From Varanus komodoensis (lineage: Eukaryota > Chordata > Lepidosauria > Squamata > Varanidae): a stretch of DNA of 64,000 nt. The notes beneath the pieces were generated by a model that was not told the DNA's origin, searched no databases, and saw only the letters and a list, made by a program, of their open reading frames with translations. Position 1 is the first letter of the stretch. Each line of letters begins with the position of its first letter. The stretch spans positions 4,589,288 to 4,653,287 of the forward strand of contig NW_025335854.1 of NCBI RefSeq assembly GCF_004798865.1, in the 5' to 3' direction. A program made the translations under genes and the position numbers. Below, one piece after another: positions 35,231 to 46,610 of this stretch.

Positions 35231-35254
35231 TTATGAAGCAAGAAGCCCACTCAC

Positions 35255-35325
35255 CTGAACATAAAGTTCCCTGAGTTCATACTGAAATTTCTTTGGATCT
35301 GTGGTAACTGTTACAGGACCAATTT
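35255..35325 (-). CDS. HMCN1: HMCN1 exon (presumed exon 2): von Willebrand A domain
   Basis: This small 71-bp exon starts with two bases that complete a Glu codon from the missing first exon, then encodes IGPVTVTTDPKKFQY and ELRELYVQ, ending in phase 0. The peptide matches the early VWA domain of hemicentin-1. The acceptor is CTTTTCCTTTCAG above 35325, and the donor is GTGAGT below 35255. It is the most 5' coding exon I can find: searching above 35325 for the signal peptide or the Asp-Val-Thr-Gly-Ser-Met MIDAS motif gave nothing. Mammalian HMCN1 is known for a very long first intron, so exon 1 may lie beyond the window. A GA-rich microsatellite sits about 20 bp beyond the donor. Confidence 0.94.
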
Positions 35326-35698
35326 CTGAAAGGAAAAGAAAATAATTCAATTCCAGGGGAAATCTGCAGAGAAAGAATAGCTTCAGAATCGTGGGCTCTG
35401 ACAAGAGATATGAGGTCATCCACGGATTTAAAATAATTAATCAAGATGTGGCAGAATGCTGCCCTATGTGTACAACTCTACAAGAAGAATTGCCCAGCTG
35501 TGACAAACTGTTTACATTTTACACACATGCCCTTACACATGTGCCCTTCTTACTTGATATGTATACATTTTTACTTGAGTAGCGTTATGTACAGTGCAGT
35601 TGGAATGGAAAGATACAATGTGGAACAAGGTCAGAGCATCCTTTCTGGGCATCCCAATACAAATCTGTAACACACACACCCTCCACAGACATATGAAA

Positions 35699-35845
35699 AG
35701 CCTTTGCAGTGTAGTGGTTAAGAGCACAGATCTGGGCCTCGTGTAATCTGGGTTCTAATCGTGGCTTGGGCATGGAGCCAACTGGGTGAATTTGGGCCAG
35801 GCACCGACTCTCAACCCAAGCTACCCCACAGGGTTAAGCTGCAAA
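35699..35845 (+). mobile_element. tRNA-derived SINE
   Basis: The tRNA-like head reads GTGTAGTGGTTAAGAGCAC (box A) and GGGTTCTAATCGTGGC (box B). It is followed by the body GGGTGAATTTGGGCCAGGCAC and CCCACAGGGTTAAGC, typical of a common reptile SINE. It is diverged and short. Confidence 0.75.
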
Positions 35846-36990
35846 TTCGAGTCTACATTCGAGGCTCTACATTCTCCGTGCTCCAGAAAATAGCTCCTGT
35901 TGGCTCTAGCAACCCTCCCAAGATCAGGGCACTTGCTGCTCAGATACAGGGAAATATTTAGTTCCAGTTTTTTCTTCACTAAAATGCAGTTGCGGCCTTT
36001 GATTGGGTGCCCTGAATTGTCAAGCTCTGGCAAAGTGCATCCTGGCTTGGGTTCCAGTGTGGCGTGTTCAAGGTTCCAGACAGATGGACCTTTCCAGGAT
36101 AATCCATTCCATTCTTGTTCCAGCTGCCCCTTCTCTAACAATTTCTGCCACTATCCAAGATGAGCCAGCAGTCCCTGCCCACTGAGCATGTTCAGTCCTC
36201 GTTCCACTGACTGGGAAGCATTCCCACATATCAGGGTTTCTTTTTCTGTACACATTTTGCAAACTTTTGCACTTTTATAAAAGTTCTTCTGGACATTTGT
36301 GGAGGTTCCCATGGGCTACTGATTCTTCCCTTTTTTGCACAGATTAAAGTCCTTTAGCTACATAAGAACAGATATTCAAAGGAGTTTGATATTGATACAT
36401 AGGGTTGTAGCTGATATTGGAATAGTCCTACAGAAATGAATGGGGATTACTTGAGGCTAACACTGGATACAGTCCACCAACTGTATTCCAAGTATATCCT
36501 GTCTTTTGTTCCAGAAGCTAAAGCGACATGCATCCGTCTTTCCTGCCACCCTTTTAGTCTCACAACAACAGGTTTGATTACACGATAATAATTGGTCCAA
36601 GAGTTTGGATGGGGGTCTTCCTCCCAATTCTAGGCTGACTCTCAGGTTCATGTAACAAGCACCGCATGACATGCAGATTATGATAAAGGAAGAAATGGAT
36701 GAGAAGAAAAGCCATATGAAGAAGAGTTTACAAAATGCTGAAGGGGGGGGGTGGGAGAGAAATTAAGATCTGGAATTTTGGGAATCTTGAGTATATAAGA
36801 ACTGGCTTCCAGCAGTGACCAGGAGCTCAAGGTCAAAGCGGAGGCCTATGCACTCCATGCTTAAATTTGAACTTTATAGCAGCTGCCTGCAATTTGGGAC
36901 CTATACTGGGGTTAGGTTCAGTACCAAGGACAGCTCCTTAAATGTTCAGGCTGGGACCTGGCATGGATACTATATTACTCTACCGACTAG

Positions 36991-37423
36991 TTTTTTATTT
37001 ATTTATTTATTTATTAAAACATTTTTATGCCGCCCCATTCGCCGAAGCCTCGGGGCGGCTTACAACAAAAAAATAAAATAACATTTTAAAATACATACAA
37101 TAAAATACAAATATATAATATAAAACATACACTATAAAACAAGCCGCCCTGGCCAAATAAAATTCAATAATATTAACATTTAAAATACTGCTTAAATAAA
37201 AAGGTCTTCGCCTGGCGCCGAAAAACAAATAACGACGGCGCCAGGCGGACCTCTCTGGGGAGCGCATTCCATAACTTAGGCGCCACCGCAGAGAAAGCCC
37301 TCCTCCGAGTAACCACCCTCCTAACTTCTTCCATGGAGGGCTCCCGGAGAAGGGCCTCTCCCGCCGATCTCAGGGGGCGGCTGGGCATATAAGGATGTAA
37401 GCGCTCCTTCAGGTAGTTTGCTT
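36991..37423 (-). mobile_element. L2-clade LINE 3' end with perfect hairpin
   Basis: The minus frame reads YLKERLHPYMPSRPLRSAGE, then LLREPSMEEVRRVVTRRRAF and SAVAPKLWNALPREVRLAPS, ending FKQYFKC: an intact L2-group reverse transcriptase C-terminus. The 3' UTR ends in a TTTA microsatellite. A perfect 12-bp inverted repeat (37209-37220 with 37236-37247) with a 15-base loop lies in the last part of the coding region. The copy is 5'-truncated and only lightly diverged from the copies at 40.0 and 44.8 kb, implying recent activity of this subfamily. Confidence 0.85.
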
Positions 37424-38810
37424 CCTCTCCTTTCCCCCCAGATCCAAATACTAAAGTTGGGAGCTTTTCCTTTAAAAAAAAAGGAACTTCCCATATACCC
37501 AACTGATACTTGAAGTCAGGGGTGTGCCTACACAGGGCTTTCATGTGCCGAAAGGCTGTTCAGTTCCATGCCCTGTTCTTCATCGAGCAAGAGCCCAGGT
37601 TGGTACATGCAACAACTGCGGCTGCATGGTTCATTTCAGGGAGGGCGTGAGCAGTATCTCTTCCTACACAGAACTAGCAAAGTGGACAGGAACAACCGAA
37701 CCTTGCCCTGCCGTTGTAGTTTGCTGCTTGCATAAGCGGTTGCCATTGTGTTTTGGTTTATAATGTCGAAAAGCACTTCAAAAAAAGATGGCTTTTATCG
37801 ATCCAGCATAAGACATAGGTTGTTGCAAGGAAAATTCAGAATTTCAGAGATACATATAAACATAAATTTAGGCTGAAATCATAAACACTTTTACTGATGC
37901 TTTCAGACAAGGCTTCTATTGGGCAAAAACTCTGCCCCAAACATGGAATTTTCCTGGGGTGTCCATATTCATCTTCCATTGGTAACTTCCCATGTTTCCC
38001 AGTTTCTTCTTTTGTCTTTCCTTTTTTTAACATACATAGAAATCAGTTGGGAGGCAAGTCAGAAGAGCATTGTAATGCCTTTTGATTGATAGCAATCAGA
38101 CAAGTCTGTGTGGAAGCCCCAGTTGTCTCTTTCAATATTGCATGAAACCTGGTGGAATTATAAACAAAGAACTTCATGTTGCTTCAGCTTTCAACTTCAC
38201 TCTTTGGTTGCAAAACAAAAGTATAAATATCAACTGTCAACATTCACTCTGGGAATGTGAAAACCTTTTGAAGAACACACCAAAGAGCTCACACATGCAA
38301 GGTTTTCTCCTCCCGCTGCAAGCCATACTTGCTTGTTAGCAAACGAGACCTTCTCTTCCTACACTAGAAAACCACAAAATTGAAGTTAACACAACCAAGA
38401 TGGTGTTTAGGCTGGTCCCTAAGCAACTGGCCAAACAGTACTGCACACAACTGTCTGCCAACAGATTTGACAAGCTATAAGAATGCTGATCCTGCCCACT
38501 CAAAAAAAGGAAAGGAAAGGAAAGCAACACCCCTCAGAAACAAACAAATATTAAAGTATCTCAATAAATGATTTTTTCCCCTTAGGAAAGGGACAGCACT
38601 AAAACACTTCAAAGCATCTCAGTATGTTTTGAGAACTTTGTGTCTCATATGGATGAGTCTGAGCTGTGACATTTGTAGTGTCTGCAAATGACCCTTTACT
38701 AATAACCATAAAATGTAAGGTATCAGAACAATTAAATCCACATGAAGTGAATGATTTTTAAATAACTTTAAAGGCCAAAGCTGACATTACTTTAAATCCA
38801 TATTTGCCAA

Positions 38811-38966
38811 CTACATCTTTTTTTTTTTTTTTCATTTTTACTCGGGAATAGGTATAGGATGGGCGCTCTCCACCAGGTCCCGAGCAGATGGGAGAGAAGG
38901 CTTTGGATAACTGGCTCATCCTCTGCACCTTAAAGTAAAAATGATGGAAAAAAAAAAAGATGATGT
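38811..38966. repeat. Foldback element with poly(T)/poly(A) arms
   Basis: The left arm TACATC, a run of T, then CATTTTTACT is the inverted partner of the right arm AAGTAAAAATGATGG, a run of A, then GATGATGTAC, about 30 bp each. The 90-bp loop is GC-rich and has its own small CTCGGG/CCCGAG stem. No family is recognised. Confidence 0.6.
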
Positions 38967-39576
38967 ACCTGCTTTGGTCCTAGCTTATCCCTAATATCCA
39001 AATCAGAAGAAGTCCAGGATCACATTCAAAATCAAAACAGCCTTGATTCAATTCAACCGAAAGGACTGCACACTGCAACAATTTGCACGTGTTCCAGCTG
39101 CAAGATTTGTTTTAGGAATTCTTCATGTCAAATTGCATGGAAGGCAGAGTGGAATGAGGGGAAGCACAGATATACAAACCAAATATTGAATGGGGTGGGT
39201 GAACTCTCTTAATCCCTGAGAGGCACCTTGGGTCCCTAAACAGCTACATCCAAAAGGCTTCAGCCCAAAGCAGAAGGAAATGCCAGGGAAGGCAGGCGTG
39301 TTCTGCTTTGGTGGCAGAACAGTAGCCCAGGATTCTGGCAGATCCTTGTTTTACTGTGAACAAGCTGGATGCTAGCGCACACAGTCTGCTTGCACCTATT
39401 TGAACGTGCCCGCTAGTGTAAGTGGCTAAACAAACCAGAAGTGGTTGCACAGTGGTGGCCCAAGACTGCGATCCTGCCTTGCTGAAGCTTTTACAAGCCA
39501 GGATTGCAAACAAGAGTTGGATCTTGGCTTGGGAATCCTGGCTTGCTTGAAAGCAACAAGGCAGGTTGGCACACTA

Positions 39577-39712
39577 AGCAAACCATGTTAAGGTCCAGCA
39601 GATCTCGCTCGTTCTCTGCAGCATATTTCAAGGCCATCTGCGGGTCTTTGGAGGCACTTGGCAGGACTTCCCTTCTCGCCACCAACTCGTTCACCAGCTT
39701 ATAATGTTCCTC
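39577..39712 (-). other. Protein-like open segment of unknown origin
   Basis: The minus strand encodes DEEHYKLVNELVARREVLPS, then ASKDPQMALKYAAENERDLL and DLNM. The composition (charged, Lys/Glu/Leu-rich, helical) is far more protein-like than neighbouring chance frames. Upstream there is a TTTCCTTCCTGTC tract and possible AG acceptors after a stop codon. Downstream the only nearby donor is a weak GTTTGC. I do not recognise the protein. It could be an exon of an unannotated gene, a retrocopy fragment, or coding sequence from an unfamiliar mobile element. Confidence 0.35.
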
Positions 39713-39820
39713 ATCCGCTATTGCAACCACTTATTTGCTTGACAGGAAGGAAACCAATGTGCAAATAGGCATGTCTAGAGCTACCTAAACTTTTCAGTGG
39801 CCCTATAGATCTACTTTCCA

Positions 39821-40165
39821 AATTTATTTATTTATTTATTTATTAAAACATTTCTATGCTGCCCCATTTGCCTCAGGGCGGCTCACAACATAAGATAAAA
39901 TACAAAAATAACAATATAAAAATAAACAATATAAAAGAAATAACAATATAAAAGAAGTCGCCCTGGCCAGATAAATAAGCAAATACTGTTAACAATTAAA
40001 ATGACACTTAAATAAAAAGGTCTTCGCCTGGCGCCGAAAAACAAATAACGACGGCGCCAGGCGGACCTCTCTGGGGCAACAACCGCAGAGAAAGGCCTCC
40101 TCCGAGTACCTACCCTCCTAATTTCTTTCACGCAGGGCCTCTCCCGCAGATCTCAAGGGGCGGCC
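39821..40165 (-). mobile_element. L2-clade LINE 3' end with perfect hairpin (second copy)
   Basis: This is a close relative of the copy at 36991-37423, in the same orientation and 2.8 kb away. It keeps the same TTTA tail, the CGCCTGGCGCCG hairpin at 40025-40036 and 40052-40063, and the AFSAVVAPERSAW region. A block is missing around 40075-40080 compared with the other copy. Confidence 0.85.
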
Positions 40166-40948
40166 AGGATTAATATGGATTAACATTATCTATTTAATTT
40201 CCATTTAATACCCTATCCCATCCTTCACAGACACCACCACAGAACACCCTTCTCATATTGAATATGGATTACAGCCAAAACCAGACCACTGAAAAACAAA
40301 GAGAAGGTATCTACATGTTCAGGAAACTCCAAGGTTTACAAAATTCTGAAGATTTTTTTAAATGCCTAAGGGGACAAAGAGAAACTCAGCCCAAGGAACA
40401 TGAAACGTGTTCCAGCTCCTCCAGAGGCTACAGAATAGGCCGAAATGCTAAACAAGAATGCACCAGTTAGGAGGCAAGGCTACACCTCAGCATTTTGATA
40501 GAGACCTCCCCGGTTCTTACACTGAGTGAGCAAAACATATACAAGTTCTCACACTTTTCTGCATGCTTCTTAAAGTTCCACAGCAAGGACCTTCATGCTC
40601 CTGAACTGACCACTTTGAGGAAAGCTCTGCTTCACATTTTTAGCTGAGCACGTCATCATCACCATTGGACTATGTAGCAAATGCCCCGAAAAGCCACCAG
40701 TGTCCCAAGGGAGTGTATCTAAGCAGCAGAGACACAACAACGGCTCCGATTCATGGGAAGAACTCCCTCAGCCCAACCCTGCAAGCTCCCCTTTGGCTTT
40801 CGCGGCTTACTAAAGCAGCTTCACAAAGAACACACATTTCATCAGGTCTTCAGCTATTTCTTCAGCATTCCTTAGAGCTTCACCATTCTCCATGACCACT
40901 GCCAGACAGATAATGAATGCTTGGATCTGGAGAGCTAACGAACTTAAG

Positions 40949-41297
40949 GTAAAGGTAAAGGTTTCCCCTTGACATTAAAGTCCAGTCATGCCTGACTCTG
41001 CGGGGCCGTGCTCATCTCCGTTTCCTGGCCGAGGGAGCCAGTGCTTGTCCGCAGACGGTCTCCGTGGTCATGTGGCCGGCATGACTAAACACCGAGGTGC
41101 AGGAACGCCGTTACCTGCCCACCGAAGTGGTACCTGTTTATCTCCTTGCATTTGCATGCTTTCGAACTGCCAGGTTGGCAGGAGCAGGGACGGAGCAACG
41201 GGAACTCAGCCCATTGTGCGGATTCGAACCAGCGACCTTTTGCTCAGCCAGTCCAGTGGCACAGCAGTTTAAACCACTGTGCCACCTGCATCCCAAT
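40949..41297 (+). mobile_element. Sauria SINE (full-length-looking) with target-site duplication
   Basis: The sequence begins GTAAAGGTAAAGGTTTCCCC and continues CATGTGGCCGGCATGACT, TTTGCATGCTTTCGAACTG and GGATTCGAACCAGCGACC. It ends CAGTTTAAACCACTGTGCC, the characteristic Sauria SINE order. A 9-bp duplication GAACTTAAG flanks it at 40940-40948 and 41298-41306, so the insertion is intact at both ends. This element restricts the host to squamate reptiles. Confidence 0.92.
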
Positions 41298-41439
41298 GAA
41301 CTTAAGCCCTGGCTTAATAAACTGGACCCACTACACCTCACCCCCATCCCTAAGCCTGGTGAGTTGCTATCCATTTTGTTACAATGAGATCGTTGTTTTA
41401 TCACCTTTATCCTCTTCACACATTTTCTAGACCTTACAG

Positions 41440-42700
41440 TAGCTCAGGGGTGCCAACATGGCACCTCAAATAATATGCATGAAGTGCCCCCTTTCCTTCC
41501 CATTTCAAAATATTTGAATAAAGACCCTGGAAAATGCCAAGTGATCATCTTCCTCTCCCTTTCTGGCCTTTAGCCTTGCTTTTTCTCTCTGTAAGGGCTG
41601 GAACATGGGTGGTGGCTGGAACAGGCAGAACGCTGGGACCAGGAGACTGGTGTGAAGCCAGCTCCTGCAGCATAGCTGGGCTAAGGCTAGGGGCATGATC
41701 AGCAGTTCAAGGTCAGAGTCAAGGCAGCAGGCAGTCCAATATTATACAGGCAATAGAGAGAGCACAGTCCAGAGACAGTCCAGTGGTCTGATGCCAGAGA
41801 AGCAGTCACAGAAAGGTGGTCCAGACAAGAGGGGGCTGGAACAGGGCAGGAACAACTGCAGCAAGCAAGAACACACAGGAGCAGGGCAGGAGCAGACTAG
41901 GGCATGCGGGATCAAGCAGGAGCAAGCAGGAACAGACTGGAGTAAGGCAGTAAGGGTTGGAGCAGGCCTGGAGCAGGGCTCAGAGATGCAAGGGCCAGAA
42001 CACAAGGAGACACCAGGACAGCTTGCATTGCTGTGACAAGGAACAGCAGGGCCAGAAAGCCTTTTCTGCTGCCCTTCAGGACCTCCAGCTGCACTGCATG
42101 GTCGCTCTTCAGTTGCTCCCTGCAAGAGTCTGCAAGGGGGCTCCTGTTTCTGCAGGCACTTGCAGGGTCACTCAGGCCCCGATCCTGACACTCACCCCTC
42201 TACCCCTTTGTCTCGCCCCTTTTCCTCCCCCACAGACTCTAACCTGGGTCCTTCTCATCACCACAACCACCGGCTCTTTAGTTCATGGCAGCCATTTTGT
42301 GACTAGCCACATCCTCCAAGGGAGCCATTTTGTGGTGGTGCCCATGGCATCTTCTCCAATTCCCAGTCATGCCCAGGGGTCCAAAACACTTGGGGACCCA
42401 TGTGTTAGCTGGTTCTTCACCTGTCCGATATGTGGCTGACCATTTTGAGAGGCACCAGTGGTGAAATACCAAAATATCACACAATAGCCATACTGCTGCT
42501 TCCCATCCCATCTCCTAGCCACCCTGCTAGCCACTCTTCCCAGCTCTCTCCTTCTGGCCTTTCCCCCAGGAGAACAACCTTCAGGGCCACCAGGCTTTTG
42601 TATTCTGATTCTGGGTGTTAAATGTTGGTCATTTTACATTTGTGGTTCTTTTTACTTCCAAGGGGAGATACATGGGGAGGGAGGTGCCTCAAATAACTAA
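41440..42700. repeat. Unclassified repetitive block with GGAGCAGG-like imperfect tandem
   Basis: From about 41820 to 41965 the sequence is an imperfect tandem of GGAACAGG, GGAGCAGG and AAGCAGGAGCAAGC words. A Gln/Glu/Gly-rich open frame runs through it as a by-product. GTGCCAACATGGCACC near 41449 and the GCCATTTTGTGACTAGCC segments near 42290 look like dispersed repeat sequence, possibly two halves of one element split by the GC-rich middle. I cannot name the families. Confidence 0.4.
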
Positions 42701-44659
42701 CATTGTTAATGGGTATCTTGATTCTGAAAGCAGGGAATTGACTAGTCCATCTCAGGAAGCAAAATGTCTTGGGCATGACCTGCATTTAAGATCCTGGTAA
42801 ATAAACTACATTGAACTACAGTTCCCCATTTTTGATGTCATGTCTTACTTTTACAGCTGCCTTCAATCGTCGACTCTTGGCTTCTAATTGGTGCTGGTTC
42901 TTTGTTTTCTTACTTAATTTCTATTCTTAACTTTTGTAACCAAAGGTGGCCTTTCTGTTCCAGGATAAAAACCACAGAGAAGAACTGCTCAATAAATCAT
43001 TCAAATTTATAGAAACCTTATGCAACATTTTTCTAATAAACAATTTGTGTTTTGGATAAAAATAATGTCTTGTTTCACAGGAACAGATTACCAATCTGAT
43101 TTGTAATTAGCATAAGTAACAAGCTGATTATGCTTTTTGCTTATTGCTCTAATAAGGGTAGTGCTTGAAAAATATTTAACTATTATTTGACAATATCCAA
43201 CCGATAACTGACAATTTTTTTCAACCAGTCAAATGTCCAAACCTAGTATCAGTCTAAAAACAGTTAAAGGTGTTTTCCCCCTACCAAATTCAGGCAAACT
43301 TCAGCAAATTGAGTACGTATATGCACATGTAACCAATTCTGCTTTCTTGGCACAAAAATATGGGATAAGCTTGTACCAGAAGCAAATGAAGCTCTTTAGC
43401 AACTGCCCTTAACCTTGGCAGAATCTCCGTGCCTTTCCTTCCAGCTGTACCCACAGAAAAATATCACATGGAGGTTTAAGGACAAACCAGACTGGAAGTC
43501 TCATTTGCAATAGACTCACTACAGGCTGGCGGATGCATGTACCACTCTTAAATAGCATCAATTGACCTGAATCATGTCTTTGCTGCCAAGAGGTTCACAG
43601 TCAGAAATGTGTCATGAGTTATTCAATTTCTTCCTACATAACATTATGATTATTCAGATGCTTTTGGCTCCTACTTTGAAGCTGACTTTAATTATACAAT
43701 TTTAAAGGAAGAGGAGAAACCAGTTTGTAGCAGAAAAAACCCAATCAGTTTGTAGCAGCAAGTCGAACCAAAATATGTCTCAGATCCTATAGTTAGAGCT
43801 TTAGTAGCTATCCTATGAGTGCTTATTTTTGGGGAATCAAAAGTTCCCTATTGTAGTAGTTGCCAATTTGAAACAACTCCCATGCCTATTGAGGCTGTCA
43901 CTCTTGCAACCCACTGCTCTAGAACCTTCTAGAGAAAACATCTGAGGGATGCAGAAGGCTTTCATTAGAAAAAAAAAAATGATAACACAATGGTGGATAG
44001 GTTAAAACACAGTATATTCCCAGCAGTGCCCAGTTGAGTCTTCCTTCAGCACTGGTGAAGTATCTTCTGCCTCACTTGAAGACACAGGGCTATTTTAGGG
44101 GGCAGAGGACAAGTGTGAGGGCCAAGATCAGGAGACTCCCCACCTGGCGTCCCGTGATTCAGTATAGCTCTATAATCCAGTCAGCATTGTCCTGGCTTTA
44201 GCTGCAATGCATCTACACCTGAGCACCAGGCACACCCTGGTCTTGATTTCACAGCTGCTTAGCTTGCTCCTGGTGTCTCCACTTTCAGCTTCTCTTTATT
44301 TCACAATGCGCCTGCTCTGTTCCCCACCTGTCAGCTTCTGCATGTGCTTGTCTGCCCTGATTGGGCCGCCCATCCTTCCCACAGTCCCCCTGACTCTTAG
44401 GTTCAGCCTCTGCATTAATCCTGCCAGGGTGTACTTGGGTCTGCAGTGGTCCATGTGGTCAACTGCCAAGGACCCCACACAGATGGTTTAAGTCACTGAA
44501 GAACTGCATCCTACATATAAAATATAGTGGAATAAATGGCCCAAACCAGCTGAGGACACCGAAGTTCATTGTACTATAAAACCATGCCTATATTATACAA
44601 ACATGCAAAACTTTAAAAGGTTGCCAGAATAAAACAAGTGAACAAAACAAGACCATAGA

Positions 44660-45035
44660 CAGAAGATCAGCGGGAGAGGTCCTCCTCCGGGAACCCTCAG
44701 TGAAGGAAATTAGGAGGGTGGTTACTTGGAGGAGGGCTTTCTCAGCGGTGGTGCCTGTTATGGAATGCGCTCCCCAGAGAGGTCCGCCTGGCGCTGTCGT
44801 TATTTGTTTTTCGGCGTCAGGCGAAGACCTTTTTATTTAAGCAGCATTTTAAACGTTAATATTATTGAATTCGATTTGGCCAGGGCGGCTTATTTTATTC
44901 TACTGTATATATTTTAATTGTTATTGTTTCAATTTATTGTGTATTTTATTCAATGTTGTGAGCCACCCAGAGGCTTCGGCAAGGGGAGGCATAGAAATGT
45001 TTTAATAAATAAAAATAAATAAAATAAAGAGAGAA
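44660..45035 (+). mobile_element. L2-clade LINE 3' end (third copy, opposite orientation)
   Basis: Sense orientation: CTCCTCCGGGAACCCTCAG, GAAATTAGGAGGGTGG, a GAATGCGCTCCCCAGAGAG segment, the hairpin arms 44785-44796 and 44812-44823, GGCCAGGGCGGCTTATTTTATTC, then TTTTAATAAATAAAAATAAAT. It matches the 37.0 and 40.0 kb copies but is older: both changes in the hairpin arms keep pairing as G-U wobbles in the sense RNA. Confidence 0.85.
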
Positions 45036-46009
45036 GAGTCCTATATTTTCCAACATGGAAATCTCCATGTTTCCCAAAATAATTTATAGATAAAATTGGT
45101 TTTAGCATCCATAAAACTAGTTACAAAATCCAGTTCTCCCTTATTTTTCACTTCATTGTGCTATAGGTGTGAAGTTAGATCCAAACTAAATCAGTCATAT
45201 TTTAATCCCAGTAAAATCAACAGAGCAAGTTAGTCATGGCTAAATTAAGCCCCACTTATTTTCTAAAGTGTGACTTAACTTAGTCCTCATCCAGTTTATG
45301 ATTTGACTTTGAGGTTTACTTTGACTTTGAAGTTTTGGAAGCTTCTCTTATTACCAGTTTTATTTTATTACTGTTACGTGTTCATTTCAGTTCAAACAGA
45401 TCTCAATATTCCCAGGGAATATTGAGAAAGCCAATTTTTCTTGGCTTGAGGCTGCTCTTTTCCATCACACCTTCATAATGGATTCATCAATAACCAGAAC
45501 ACACAATTAATAGACAGTATCCCAAAGTACCACCCTCTTCAGATTAGGCTGAAGACAGAAATAGGTGCTTCCAGATGCAGGACTCCTAGCAATGCAACTC
45601 AGAAGGGGCTGCACCACAAGTTCCTTCACAGAAAAGAGGTGGAACCAGCGCTGGGGAAAGATGGGAAGGTTCCAAGCAGCACACAACATCATCTGGGCTT
45701 CCCATAAAATTCAGTGAGGGAACTCACTGAAACATACAAGCCTTGTCTGAAAGCATGTGCAACATGCAACCAGGTTCCACATGGAAATGTTCTGCCTTGT
45801 GAAACACCAGCATCCTTCTAACGTCACTATTTGCTTGACAAAAGTACTGGCTAATCAATTACGCTTTCCAAAGTATTGGCTCGCCGTTTCTTCTTTTTCT
45901 TTATTGTTTCCCCTCCATTTTATTTGAAAATACACAACCTGGTGTTGTGCTTTCCATGGTACTGGTATGCAGCTAAAGCTGCTTGGCCACCCAGCATGGG
46001 GTTTAATTT

Positions 46010-46135
46010 CAGGCACGGTAGCTGATGGGATACGTGCTAGGAGGATGGGGTGATGAAGGCGGAAACCACACTAGCATAGAAACCACTGAACCATCCATTG
46101 GACACATTCAGGTGGAAAAACTCACACCATGGAAA
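46010..46135. repeat. Dispersed repeat shared with 50035-50160
   Basis: TTTCAGGCACGGTAGCTGATGGGATACGTG with TAGGAGGATGGGG resembles TTTCAGGTGCAGTGGCAGGTGGGATACATG with TAGGAGGACTGAG at 50 kb. The probable parent is a non-autonomous DNA element, but neither end is defined. Confidence 0.45.
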
Positions 46136-46526
46136 GCTCTCTGGTTGCTTGTCGTGCCACATGGACCCAGCCAGAGGGTAGCTTTTTACAAACATAGGCT
46201 CTTCTGCCCATGTGGAAATCTGGGAAGATTCTGGACTGGTAATGTCCTTTGGAGTACCTCTGATCTTTGAGGTTTCTAGGTTTCAGGGAGATGCAACAGT
46301 TCTTTGCTACACTGTCAGAGTTTATTTTCAGTCCCAAAAGTTTTGGCCAACTCTCACAGTCTAATTAGCTGACTTGATAAATTGTACGCATTTCCTAGGA
46401 AGCAGAACCATTTCTAAAAACAAATTATCTACTTAGACACTTTGGCTCAATTCATGTATTTGTCCATTGTTTAGATGACAACATGAAATACGAATTTGAA
46501 TACACATTTTTCTTTTCAGCAGCGTG

Positions 46527-46610
46527 CATTTTGTGCTTATGTCTAATCATTTTGTGCTTATGTCTAATCATTTTGTGCTTATGTCTAATCATTTTGTGCT
46601 TATGTCTGAG
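46527..46610. repeat. 21-bp tandem repeat, four copies
   Basis: CATTTTGTGCTTATGTCTAAT repeats at 46527, 46548, 46569 and 46590 with an exact 21-bp period. The first three copies are identical and the last ends CTGAG. Confidence 0.97.

Larger units (their letters stand above)
31396..35254 (-). other. HMCN1: HMCN1 intron 2 (3.9 kb)
   Basis: The intron contains two palindromic segments (33700-33770 and 34473-34665) and a GA microsatellite near the donor of the upstream exon. The rest, including 31396-33690, shows nothing I can name. Confidence 0.85.

Noticed and set aside
37173-37544. A 123-codon open frame on the minus strand as a host gene
   Set aside because: Its core is the C-terminus of an L2-clade reverse transcriptase; the N-terminal part is read-through of unrelated sequence.
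41180-41290. A tRNA-like segment with GGATTCGAACCAGCGACC
   Set aside because: It is the internal promoter region of the Sauria SINE, not an independent tRNA gene.
41695-42036. A Gln/Glu-rich 113-codon open frame
   Set aside because: It is explained by the GGAGCAGG-like tandem sequence and has no recognisable domain.
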